From NCBI GenBank assembly GCA_900754855.1, contig CAAEEI010000212.1, forward strand, positions 1 through 20,527: a stretch of 20,527 nucleotides of DNA. The letters are read 5' to 3'. The translations under genes were made by a program, and so were the position numbers. The notes beneath the pieces were generated by a model. The model made no database searches. It saw only the letters and a program-made list of their open reading frames with translations, and was not told the origin of the DNA. Below are positions 1 to 7,549 of this stretch, one piece after another (positions within the stretch are counted from its first letter, which is position 1; every line of letters starts with the position of its first letter). This DNA comes from Lachnospiraceae bacterium. Its GTDB lineage: Bacteria > Bacillota > Clostridia > Lachnospirales > Lachnospiraceae.

Positions 1-585
1 AATATTGATCTGTTTCGGATTTTTTTCCCGTTCTTCCAGACAGGTATACATCCCGATCCGCAGTTTCTGATCCGGCGTCAGTCCGCCTTTTTGCATGATC
101 GGATCCATATAACAGTCCACAAATCGCTGCGTCGGAAAGCGTTCCCGCAGCGTGTGATAAATATAATCCAGATCACAACCCATAAAATGATGCAAACAAA
201 CGGTAAACAGCAGAATCACGGATGGTTTTCTTTTTAATTTCCGCAAGATTTCCGTCACCCCGTCAATGACCAGTTCTTCCATCCCCCCGCCGGTGATGTC
301 TTCCTCACAAAGAGCAATGGTGGAAAAACGGTCTGCCGCATTCATTTCTGCCGCCGTGAGTACCACACCCCGGTTACAGTTGGCCGCACAGACATAAATC
401 TGATGCGCTCCGGGAATCAGCATTCCCGTATGTACGATGTTCCATGTGCCGTGGGCGGGACTGTTATATTCCAGTCCCGGCACAAACGGCGCAGGCCAGG
501 CGGCCTCTTTGATCCGCACCATTTTTTCGGTACTGCTCGCAGGCAGATGATCTTCTCCTGCCTTTCCGTGGATCATTTTCAGCAT
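1..585 (-). CDS. Nitrogenase-like component 1 subunit, second NifD-type paralog (D2), 3' end beyond window
   Basis: Partial gene: 195 residues from the ATG at 585 run open to the window edge. The start has an AGGAGG 7 bases upstream; an ATG at 589 is out of frame. It is a paralog of the NifD-like protein at 7549-8913. Both share NSPxxG near residue 41, IPG near 57, a Cys followed by xR (Cys70, matching Cys92 of D1), KPSV near 120, a second Cys (Cys130, matching Cys152), GxDxxxI/V, and a CYM motif near 158. Cys70 and Cys130 are at positions that hold P-cluster-type iron-sulfur ligands in NifD. It lies 17 bases after the second NifH-like gene, which would be its reductase. The cofactor-binding half is not in the window, and a K-type partner, if any, would lie further out. 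The superfamily call is firm; the reaction is unknown. Confidence 0.8.
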   Translation of the reverse strand, partial: MLKMIHGKAGEDHLPASSTEKMVRIKEAAWPAPFVPGLEYNSPAHGTWNIVHTGMLIPGAHQIYVCAANCNRGVVLTAAEMNAADRFSTIALCEEDITGGGMEELVIDGVTEILRKLKRKPSVILLFTVCLHHFMGCDLDYIYHTLRERFPTQRFVDCYMDPIMQKGGLTPDQKLRIGMYTCLEEREKNPKQINI

Positions 586-602
586 ACATTTCCTCCTGAC
601 TT

Positions 603-1361
603 TTATGCTTTCCGGCAAATGGCCAACATGGTTTTGGCCAACGTCCGGTATTCCTCTGCCATGGCGCTGTCCGGCCAGGCTTCCAGCACAGTTTTTCCCA
701 GTTCTTCCGCATCAGTTACTTTCTCGCTGCGGCTGAGTTCTCCGATGATGTCGCTGTGAATATCCTGCGCCAGCTCCTCGACCTTTTCCTTTTCCCTTTT
801 TACATTTCTCTTATTGAGAATCAGGCCTCCCATACGGGCATAGCCCCGGTTTTTAAAATTTTCCACCGCCATGGCGATATTGGCCGCTGCGTGAATGGCC
901 ATGTTTTCTCCCGAAGTCACCACAAAGACCTGATCGGCATACCCGCTGCGCATGGGCATGGAAAATCCGCCGCAGACCACGTCGCCCAGCACATCATAAA
1001 TCACCACATCCGGCTGATACACTTCGTAAGCTCCTTTTTCTTCCAGTTTTTCCAGGGCAGCGATGATTCCTCTTCCGGCGCAGCCCATGCCCGGCGCCGG
1101 CCCTCCGGCTTCCACACAAAGCACGCCGCCATAGCCTTCCACCACCATATCGGATAAGGTAAACGCATTTTTTCTGGTGCGTACCAGATCCAGAACGGTC
1201 TCCATCGATCTGCCATGCCTTAATAAAACCGTGGAATCCGCTTTGGGATCGCAGCCAATCTGCATGACCGTTAATCCTTCTTCTGCCATGGCTGCCGCCA
1301 CATTGGAAATCGTTGTGGATTTCCCGATGCCGCCTTTCCCATATACCGCTATTTTTATCAT
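603..1361 (-). CDS. NifH-like ATP-dependent iron-sulfur reductase, second copy (H2)
   Basis: A 252-residue homolog of nitrogenase iron protein, BchL/ChlL and CfbC. In this family a homodimer bridged by one [4Fe-4S] cluster hydrolyses ATP and passes electrons to a NifD/NifK-type partner. Visible motifs are the P-loop GKGGIGKS (8-15), the CDPKADST switch region (37-44), and the cluster ligands Cys94 (in GCAGRG, which also carries the conserved Arg) and Cys130 (in [11 protein letters not shown]). I chose the ATG at 1361 because the protein then begins [11 protein letters not shown], as the family does, with AAAGGAA upstream; an ATG at 1421 would add 20 charged residues with no homology. It follows the TM1266-like gene by 96 bases and precedes D2 by 17, which suggests H2 serves D2. 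It is clearly diverged from the H1 copy at 8944, so the two are not a recent duplication. Confidence 0.9.
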   Translation of the reverse strand: MIKIAVYGKGGIGKSTTISNVAAAMAEEGLTVMQIGCDPKADSTVLLRHGRSMETVLDLVRTRKNAFTLSDMVVEGYGGVLCVEAGGPAPGMGCAGRGIIAALEKLEEKGAYEVYQPDVVIYDVLGDVVCGGFSMPMRSGYADQVFVVTSGENMAIHAAANIAMAVENFKNRGYARMGGLILNKRNVKREKEKVEELAQDIHSDIIGELSRSEKVTDAEELGKTVLEAWPDSAMAEEYRTLAKTMLAICRKA

Positions 1362-1457
1362 ATTCCGCTTCCTTTCTCTCTCCTTGTCCCCGCATTTTCT
1401 TCCACCGGCACCTGCGCCCACCCAAAAAGTCTGTGGTTTCTGTTTCCGGCCGACCGT

Positions 1458-1703
1458 TCAGACTTTGGCATACGCTGCCTTGGCCGTCACACCTGCCAGC
1501 CGTCCGATTTTTCCCGACAGCGTACTGATGGCATTTTGCGGCGCGTCCAGAACCAGACTGATGATGTTGATTCCCTTTTCCCGATAAGGTATCCCCATTC
1601 GCCCCACGACATATTCCGCATAATCGTGAATGATCTTATTTAACACGTCGCTCTGGCTGCTGTCCTCCACGATAATCGAAAGTACGGCAATTCTTGTCTC
1701 CAT
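1458..1703 (-). CDS. TM1266-family small protein (putative hydrogenase-system regulator)
   Basis: An 81-residue protein matching the TM1266 family, annotated elsewhere as 'iron-only hydrogenase system regulator'. Members are ACT/NikR-C-like ferredoxin-fold proteins. Family features include the N-terminal RIAVLSIIVED strand (4-14), HDYAEYVVGRMGIPYREKG (26-44), and the C-terminal LSGKIGRLAGV (62-72). The start at 1703 has GGAGGAAGGAA directly after the hypE stop, 10 bases away, so it is in the same transcript. In other bacteria this family usually sits beside hydE/hydF/hydG, the [FeFe]-hydrogenase maturases. Here it lies between hypE and a NifH-like gene, which is unusual. It has no DNA-binding domain of its own, so a ligand-sensing or protein-binding role is as likely as transcriptional control. 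Family call is confident; function is not established. Confidence 0.8.
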   Translation of the reverse strand: METRIAVLSIIVEDSSQSDVLNKIIHDYAEYVVGRMGIPYREKGINIISLVLDAPQNAISTLSGKIGRLAGVTAKAAYAKV

Positions 1704-1713
1704 TTCCTTCCTC

Positions 1714-2718
1714 CTAACAGATTCTTGGTAAAAGTTCTCCTCTCGGTTCCGGCAAAAGAGTTTCTGCTCCGATTTCTGTGGTCATCACCACTCTGCCCGG
1801 CATCTCCTCCGTCACTTCTCCGATGATGGCTGCTTCGGCAGAATATTTCCCCTGGCGCAGTTTTTCCACCAGCGCAGGCGCCACCTCTTTTGGAGCAAAA
1901 ATGACCATTCTTCCTTCGCAGGCCAGATACAGAGGTTCAAGACCAAGCATGCCACACACGCCTTTTACCTCGTCCTGTACAGGGATAGCGGCCGAATCCA
2001 GGCGGATTCCCACCTGACTTTGTCCGGCAATTTCATACAGAACCGTTCCGACCCCGCCTCTGGTGGCGTCACGGATCACGTGAATCTCTTTGGTTACCGA
2101 CAACATATCTTCTACTGTCCCCCACAACGGCGCGCAGTCGCTGGTCACCTCGGCTTCAATGCCAAAATCTTCTCTTTCCAGTAAAATCGTACAGCCATGA
2201 CGACCCACATCCCCGGTGACAATGACCGCATCGCCCGGTCTTGCTTTTTTTCCCGAGGTATCCACGCCCTCTTCGATTCTTCCGATACCGGTAGTGGTGA
2301 TAAATACCCCGTCCACCTGTCCTTTTCCGGCAACCTTGGTATCTCCGGCGACAATGTTTACTCCGGCTTCCTTCGCTGTTTTTTCCATGGCGGCAGCGAT
2401 GGCTTCCAGTTTATCCAGAGGAAACCCTTCCTCAATCACAAAGGCGCAGGTCAGGTACAAGGGTCTGGCTCCCATACAGGCCAGATCGTTGACCGTACCG
2501 CATATGCTCAGTTTTCCAATATTGCCTCCCGGAAATTCTGCCGGAGAAACGATAAAGCCATCGGTGGTAAAGGCCAGTTTTCCTTTTTCCACAGCCAGTA
2601 CCGCCGCATCGTCGCTGGTCAGTTCCGGATTGGCGAAATGTTCTTTAAATACACGATCGATTAATTCGGCGGTCTGTTTGCCGCCGGCGCCATGCGCTAA
2701 GGTTACTGTTTTTTCCAT
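1714..2718 (-). CDS. hypE: HypE, carbamoyl dehydratase of Fe(CN)2CO assembly
   Basis: A 334-residue HypE of the PurM/AIR-synthase fold. It receives a carbamoyl group from HypF on its C-terminal cysteine and dehydrates it with ATP to a thiocyanate, the source of the cyanide ligands of the [NiFe]-hydrogenase iron. The sequence ends in PRIC (331-334), so the essential terminal Cys is present. The N-terminal LAHGAGGKQT (7-16) and SDDAAVL motifs, TDGFIVSP, GTVNDLACMGA and GDTKV are all typical. The ATG at 2718 lies one base after the hypD stop (TAAG then ATG), with GGAGGAG inside the end of hypD. An upstream ATG would overlap hypD by over 100 bases. All visible key residues are intact, so the enzyme looks functional. 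Known substrates are hydrogenases; none is encoded in this window. Confidence 0.95.
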   Translation of the reverse strand: MEKTVTLAHGAGGKQTAELIDRVFKEHFANPELTSDDAAVLAVEKGKLAFTTDGFIVSPAEFPGGNIGKLSICGTVNDLACMGARPLYLTCAFVIEEGFPLDKLEAIAAAMEKTAKEAGVNIVAGDTKVAGKGQVDGVFITTTGIGRIEEGVDTSGKKARPGDAVIVTGDVGRHGCTILLEREDFGIEAEVTSDCAPLWGTVEDMLSVTKEIHVIRDATRGGVGTVLYEIAGQSQVGIRLDSAAIPVQDEVKGVCGMLGLEPLYLACEGRMVIFAPKEVAPALVEKLRQGKYSAEAAIIGEVTEEMPGRVVMTTEIGAETLLPEPRGELLPRIC

Positions 2719-2719
2719 C

Positions 2720-3781
2720 TTATTCTCCTCCATACTGATAATAGGCCGAGCAGGCTCCCTCGCCGGAAACCATGCAGGCGCCCACCGGATGCAGCGGTGT
2801 ACATCCTTTTCCAAACAGCGGACAATCCGTCGGCTTGCATTTTCCCTGTAAAACCTCTCCACAGCGACAGGCCGGGTTGCTTCGCCCTTCTATTTTTGGC
2901 ATCTGGTATTTTTTCCTTGCATCATAATCGGCATGGTGTTCTTTTAATCGCAAACCCGACTGCGGGATCACCCCCAGTCCTCTCCACTCAGAATCACAGG
3001 GTTCCATCCATTCTTCCACCAGTTTTTGTGCCGGAAGACTGCCTTCCCGGGTAACGACCCGTTTATAGGCATTGGCAAAGAACGGTTTTCCTTCTTTGAC
3101 TTTTGTGAAAATCACCGCAAAAGCAGCAAGGATTTCCCCGGCGCCAAAACCAGCAACCACACCGCTGATTCCTTCTTCGGTCAGTTTCTCACACAGGGTC
3201 GTCCCGGTGATGGCATTGACATGTCCCGGATACAAGAACACATCCGCGCTGCCTTTTAAAGCCTGATATGCCGCCGGCATGGTTTTATTGGCCGTCAGCA
3301 GAGAAAAATTCTCCAGTCCTTCTTTCGCCGCCATCTTTACGGCCAGACAGGCTGCCGGCGTCGTTGTCTCAAAACCCACCGATAAAAAGACAACCTGTTC
3401 CTTTGGATGTTTTCTGGCATACTCCACCGCGTCCACCGGAGAATAAACCACCTGTATTTTTCCGCCTTCTGCCCGGGCGCCTGCCAGACTTTTTTCGCTG
3501 CCCGGTACCCGCACAAGATCGCCAAAGGTGCAAATGGTAACTTTTTTTTTCAAGGCAAGCCACACGGCCTCATCGATGAATCCGGCAGGGGTGACACAGA
3601 CCGGGCATCCCGGCCCGGAGATCAGTTCCGCTTTTTTTGGCAGTAATTTCCGAATCCCCAGACGAAAATTCTCATGGGTGTGCGTACCGCAGACCTCCAT
3701 GATCCTCACTGGTGGTCCGTCATATTGTTCGAGGATTGCTCTGGCCTTTTCCCGGCTGTCCGTCATCTTCTTTTCCTTCAT
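2720..3781 (-). CDS. hypD: HypD, iron-sulfur scaffold of Fe(CN)2CO assembly
   Basis: A 353-residue HypD. With HypC it holds the iron while cyanide and carbon monoxide ligands are attached. Diagnostic motifs are MEVCGTHTH (28-36), SGPGCPVC with Cys59 and Cys62 (55-62), FGDLVRVPGS, GFETTTPA, and the C-terminal cysteine-rich region that binds a [4Fe-4S] cluster (CRCGEVLQGK, PTDCPLFGKGC, PVGACMVS, EGACSAYY; candidate ligands Cys320, 327, 336 and 344). Its ATG overlaps the hypC stop by four bases (ATGA), and GGAGGAA lies within hypC, so the two are translationally coupled, as is common for this complex. Length and motifs are normal and nothing looks degraded. Confidence 0.96.
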   Translation of the reverse strand: MKEKKMTDSREKARAILEQYDGPPVRIMEVCGTHTHENFRLGIRKLLPKKAELISGPGCPVCVTPAGFIDEAVWLALKKKVTICTFGDLVRVPGSEKSLAGARAEGGKIQVVYSPVDAVEYARKHPKEQVVFLSVGFETTTPAACLAVKMAAKEGLENFSLLTANKTMPAAYQALKGSADVFLYPGHVNAITGTTLCEKLTEEGISGVVAGFGAGEILAAFAVIFTKVKEGKPFFANAYKRVVTREGSLPAQKLVEEWMEPCDSEWRGLGVIPQSGLRLKEHHADYDARKKYQMPKIEGRSNPACRCGEVLQGKCKPTDCPLFGKGCTPLHPVGACMVSGEGACSAYYQYGGE

Positions 3782-3987
3782 TCCAGTTCCTCCATCATCG
3801 CATCGGTTTCCTCGTCTTCCTCTTCCTGAATTTTGGCAATGGCGATTCCGGCATGTACCATCACATAATCGCCCGGTTCCAGATTTTCAATCAGTTCCGT
3901 GGAAATTTCTCTTTTTGCCCCGGAAGCATCTACAATCGCCATACCGTCCTTCATGGTTACGATCTTTGCCGGTAATCCTACACACAT
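3778..3987 (-). CDS. hypC: HypC, iron-binding chaperone of hydrogenase-type maturation
   Basis: A 69-residue HypC/HupF family protein beginning Met-Cys-Val-Gly-Leu-Pro. Cys2, exposed after removal of Met1, is the residue that binds the iron and the target or HypD in known homologs. The PGDYVMVHAGIAI segment (38-50) is the family signature, and the acidic tail after residue 53 is typical. AGGAGG lies about 9 bases before the ATG. It follows hypF by 59 bases and overlaps hypD by four. HypC proteins normally also act as chaperones of a hydrogenase large subunit. No such subunit is present in this window, so the delivery target here is open. Confidence 0.93.
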   Translation of the reverse strand: MCVGLPAKIVTMKDGMAIVDASGAKREISTELIENLEPGDYVMVHAGIAIAKIQEEEDEETDAMMEELE

Positions 3988-4046
3988 AGTCTCATCCTCC
4001 TGTCTTTCTTCTGTTTCTTTCCTTGTTCCTGTTTCTATTTTATTTT

Positions 4047-6440
4047 CTATTCCGTTTTCCTTTTTTGCAAAGTATACATGGCGGCGGCTGCCTGTCCCAG
4101 ACAGATGCCTCCGTCATTGGGCGGCACAAGATGATGGGTCAGCACAGAAAAACCTTTCTTTTCCAGCCCCTGTACCGTCAGCCGCAGCAAAAGCAGGTTC
4201 TGGTATACCCCGCCACTTAACGCAGCCGTAGAGATTCCGGTTGTTTTCCGGATCCTGTCACAGGCTTCCACGATCATCTCCGCCAGTTTTTCATGAAAAA
4301 TCCAGGCCAGTTTTTCCGGTTTTTCCCCTTTTTTTCGTCCTTCGACCAGCTGACTTACCAAGCCATGGGTATTTAACCAAAATTCCGCCCTATCCTTTTT
4401 TTCTTCCGGAAAAACAAAATCTTCTGTTTCTCCCGGTGTCTCTCCCGGCGCCGTTCTTTCTCCGGCAGACGCCGTTTTTTCCTCCCGGCTTTCTTTTTCA
4501 TATCGTTCCGCCGCAAACTGCAGAGCCATGGACGCCTCGCCCTCAAAGGTTGAACTTTGGCGTAGGCCCAGTAAGGCGCTGACGGCATCAAAAATCCGTC
4601 CGGCACTGGTAGAGATGACGCTGTTGATCTTTCTTTCTGCCATTTTCCCCAGTACCCTGGCCTCCTGCAGACTGCATAACTGCCACTGCTGCGCCAGCGT
4701 TTCCATTTCTTCCTGTCCATAAATCTCCCGGAGTAAGGACAGCGCAATCCGCCAGCCTTCTCTGGAAGCCGCATCTCCGCCCACATGCAGGAAAGGCTGA
4801 ACGGATGCCCGCCGGACAAATCCCGCATAATCTGCCGTCAGGATTTCTCCGCCCCAGATGGTTCCGTCCGTTCCATAGCCGGTTCCATCCAGCGCAACAC
4901 CGATCACCGGAGCATCCTGGTCATTTTCCGCCATACAGGATAAGATATGCGCGTAATGATGCTGTATCTTCAGCAGCGGTTTTCCCATTTTTTCTGCCAG
5001 AGCCGTGGTATTGTATCCGGGATGCAGATCACAGGCCACCATTTCCGGCTCGGTTTCCAGCAACTGACAAAGTCTTTCGCTGGATTCCTCCAACGCGCGT
5101 ACCGTGCGTAAATCGCCCATATCGCCAATATAAGGCGAAGGATAAAACAGGGTGTTTTTTCCCACACAAAAGGTATTTTTTAACTCCCCGCCCAGCGCAA
5201 GCACCTGACCTTCCCCGTCTTTTCCAACCATAAACGGTAACGGTGCGTAACCACGGGAACGACGGATCATATACGGTTCTCCCCGGAAAAAATCCATGAC
5301 CGTATCATCTGCACGAATGCGAATCAACCGATCATGGGATAAAATCCCGTCGCATAAATGCCGCAGCTCTTTTTGTGCATCGGCGTCTTCTCTGCATATG
5401 GGCGCTCCCGATGTGTTGGCGCTGGTCATCACCAGACAATCGGAAAGAGAAAGATCGTCCCCATCATCAAATAATAAAAGCTGGATCGGCGCATAGGGCA
5501 GCATGACGCCCACTTTGGGATTTCCCGGCGCCACAGACGGCGCAATCTTTCCCCCCGGCTGTTTTTCCAGCAAAAGGATCGGTTTTTGATGTCCCTCCAG
5601 AACTTCCCGCTGTTTTTCATTGAAGATGCATTCTCTTTCTACAGTTTCCCGGTTTTTCATCATCACCGCAAAAGGTTTCCCCGGACGGTTCTTTCTCCGG
5701 CGGAGCAGGGAAACCGCCTCTTCGTTGGTCGCGTCACAGCACAGATGAAATCCTCCGATTCCTTTTACCGCCACAATACCTCCCCGGGCAATGATTTCCC
5801 GGGTCTGGCGGATGGCCCTCTGCCCCGTTATCTTTTCTTCTTTTTCCGTAAGGGGAAGAAGGTACACCTGCGGCCCGCAGTCATTGCAGCAGACCGGCTG
5901 AGCGTCGTATCGCCTTGACCGGGCATGGGTGTATTCCCATGCGCAATCCGGACACATGGGAAAATCTGCCATACTGGTTCTTTCCCGGTCATAAGGCATG
6001 GCGTCGAGAATGGTCAGCCTTGGCCCGCAACAGGTACAGTTGATAAAAGGGTGCAAATATCTCCGGTTCTTTCGGTCATACATTTCCTCTTTACATTTTT
6101 CACAGATGGCAATATCGGGAGAAACGAAAATATCTCCTGTTTTCTTTTCACTTTCTATAATGGAAAATGCAGAAAATACCGGCGGCTCTTCCCGGTATAT
6201 TTCCCGGTGGATTTTCAGGATCACCGCCCGCTCTGGCGGTCTTTCTTCGATGGCTTTGCAAAAGTTATCCACATTTTGCTTCTCTCCCTGCGCCCAGATT
6301 TCCACAAAAGAACCTTTATTGCACACGCTTCCCCGGATCTGATTTTCCATGGCATGGCGGCTGACCGTCGGGCGAAATCCTACCCCCTGCACAATACCAA
6401 AGACCCGGATGCGCAGGGTAAGTTCCTTTATGTTGCTCAT
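4047..6440 (-). CDS. hypF: HypF, carbamoyltransferase for cyanide ligand synthesis
   Basis: A 797-residue full-length HypF. It uses carbamoyl phosphate and ATP to make carbamoyl-adenylate and transfers the carbamoyl group to HypE. Domains in order: acylphosphatase with GIVQGVGFRP (15-24); paired zinc-finger motifs (Cys113/116, Cys135/138, Cys163/166, Cys185/188); a YrdC/Sua5-like domain from about 205 with KGIGGFHL (226-233); and a Kae1-like carbamoyltransferase domain from about 390 containing LGGELKNTF, the metal-binding HHYAH motif, DGTGYGTDG and GGVYQN. All are intact. Its ATG overlaps the stop of the NifK-like gene by four bases (ATGA), so hypF translation is tied to the nitrogenase-like genes, a striking arrangement. 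HypF is longer than its usual ~750 residues mainly because of a charged Glu/Lys-rich insert near 670-710. Confidence 0.96.
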   Translation of the reverse strand: MSNIKELTLRIRVFGIVQGVGFRPTVSRHAMENQIRGSVCNKGSFVEIWAQGEKQNVDNFCKAIEERPPERAVILKIHREIYREEPPVFSAFSIIESEKKTGDIFVSPDIAICEKCKEEMYDRKNRRYLHPFINCTCCGPRLTILDAMPYDRERTSMADFPMCPDCAWEYTHARSRRYDAQPVCCNDCGPQVYLLPLTEKEEKITGQRAIRQTREIIARGGIVAVKGIGGFHLCCDATNEEAVSLLRRRKNRPGKPFAVMMKNRETVERECIFNEKQREVLEGHQKPILLLEKQPGGKIAPSVAPGNPKVGVMLPYAPIQLLLFDDGDDLSLSDCLVMTSANTSGAPICREDADAQKELRHLCDGILSHDRLIRIRADDTVMDFFRGEPYMIRRSRGYAPLPFMVGKDGEGQVLALGGELKNTFCVGKNTLFYPSPYIGDMGDLRTVRALEESSERLCQLLETEPEMVACDLHPGYNTTALAEKMGKPLLKIQHHYAHILSCMAENDQDAPVIGVALDGTGYGTDGTIWGGEILTADYAGFVRRASVQPFLHVGGDAASREGWRIALSLLREIYGQEEMETLAQQWQLCSLQEARVLGKMAERKINSVISTSAGRIFDAVSALLGLRQSSTFEGEASMALQFAAERYEKESREEKTASAGERTAPGETPGETEDFVFPEEKKDRAEFWLNTHGLVSQLVEGRKKGEKPEKLAWIFHEKLAEMIVEACDRIRKTTGISTAALSGGVYQNLLLLRLTVQGLEKKGFSVLTHHLVPPNDGGICLGQAAAAMYTLQKRKTE

Positions 6441-7549
6441 GGTTTTCGTTTTCCGGAAACAGCAAAATGTGCCAGTGGAATATAGTCCCCTTCATAGAAA
6501 GGAATTGCCCGGGCAAACAATTCATCTCCGACGATCAGATCATATTCCCCTTCTTTTACCAAAGTAATCCACTGGTCCTCTTCCCGTAAATGAACATCGC
6601 CTTCTCTGGCCAGTTCTTTTTCCAGCATAAACCAGCTTGCCACGGTGATCTGCGCCCCGGTCTCCTTCTCCAGATTTTCCCGAAGGGCATTAGCCAGCAC
6701 CTGCTGATGAACGAGCAGAATTTTCTTTCGCTCTTTACTTACCAGCCTCGCCCGAAAACGATCCCAGTCCGGCAACGTTTCCAGCGGATACCCCACACGA
6801 TACGGCACGTGGTGTTTTTTTTGCAGATCTTTGGCCGCCGCCAGTCCGGCAGGCGCAATGACCAGATTCTCTTCCACCGATCCTGCCTGCGCTATAGTGG
6901 AAAAAGCGGTTCCCATACCGTAGCTGTAGACATTTTTCCATCCTTTTTTCTGATAATGCTCTTCCAGAGACGTTCCGTCTTCTTCCCAGAACACATCAAG
7001 CGGCGTAGCCCCGATGATGCCCAGGCTCTTTTTCCCCGGTTCTGCGTCCCCGGCAGAAAGCCTTTCCTCTGCCATCCCCTGGGCATGCTTCACCATCTTT
7101 TCCTTTTTTTCTCCACTGCGAAACAGCGCCAGAAAGGCCTTGCGAACGCCTTCGTCATATAAGTCCATGCCGTTGGTGTCCACGGTCAGCGCCGGAAGCC
7201 CGGTTTTCTTTTCAATCATCCGGCGAAGAGCGGTATAGTCTGTACCGATCACTGCGGGAACCGGCGTTCCGATCACTGCCACAAAGTTCCCCTGAATTTT
7301 CCGGCAGGCCATCTGAATTTTTTCCACCAGTTTATCATCCCTGCCCAAAATGGCGTCCATATCTCTTAAACCCGCACTGAAAATCGCACTTTTACTGGCA
7401 AACCACCGAGGTTCGTCAAACCCGCAGATATTTCCGGCACAACCGCCGGCATCCAGAATAATCACCAGCCCGCCCAGCTCGCAAAACACAGCGGCAGCGC
7501 CGGACTGATCCGGGGCAAATGGCGCAATATATTTTCTTAATCCCTTCAT
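6437..7549 (-). CDS. NifK/NifN-like component 1 subunit (K1)
   Basis: A 370-residue protein of the nitrogenase component 1 / DPOR / CfbD superfamily. The ATG at 7549 shares one base with the D1 stop (TGATG) and has GGAG 7 bases upstream; a TTG one codon earlier is a less likely start. Only part of the cluster-ligand set remains. GGCAGNICG gives Cys37 (position of the NifK GC motif) and Cys42, but the segment GTPVPAVIGTD matches NifK TTC...EVIGDD with Pro96 where the third P-cluster Cys should be, and the first Cys motif is replaced by APDQSGA. At 370 residues it is shorter than NifK (~500) and close to NflD/CfbD-type proteins. It is coupled to D1 upstream and hypF downstream, and most likely forms a heteromer with D1. 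Family certain, subtype and substrate unknown. Confidence 0.85.
   Translation of the reverse strand: MKGLRKYIAPFAPDQSGAAAVFCELGGLVIILDAGGCAGNICGFDEPRWFASKSAIFSAGLRDMDAILGRDDKLVEKIQMACRKIQGNFVAVIGTPVPAVIGTDYTALRRMIEKKTGLPALTVDTNGMDLYDEGVRKAFLALFRSGEKKEKMVKHAQGMAEERLSAGDAEPGKKSLGIIGATPLDVFWEEDGTSLEEHYQKKGWKNVYSYGMGTAFSTIAQAGSVEENLVIAPAGLAAAKDLQKKHHVPYRVGYPLETLPDWDRFRARLVSKERKKILLVHQQVLANALRENLEKETGAQITVASWFMLEKELAREGDVHLREEDQWITLVKEGEYDLIVGDELFARAIPFYEGDYIPLAHFAVSGKRKP

Noticed and set aside
2719..2862. An N-terminal extension of HypE by 48 residues
   Set aside because: It would overlap hypD's conserved cysteine-rich end in another frame; the ATG at 2718 has a good ribosome binding site and gives the normal HypE N-terminus.
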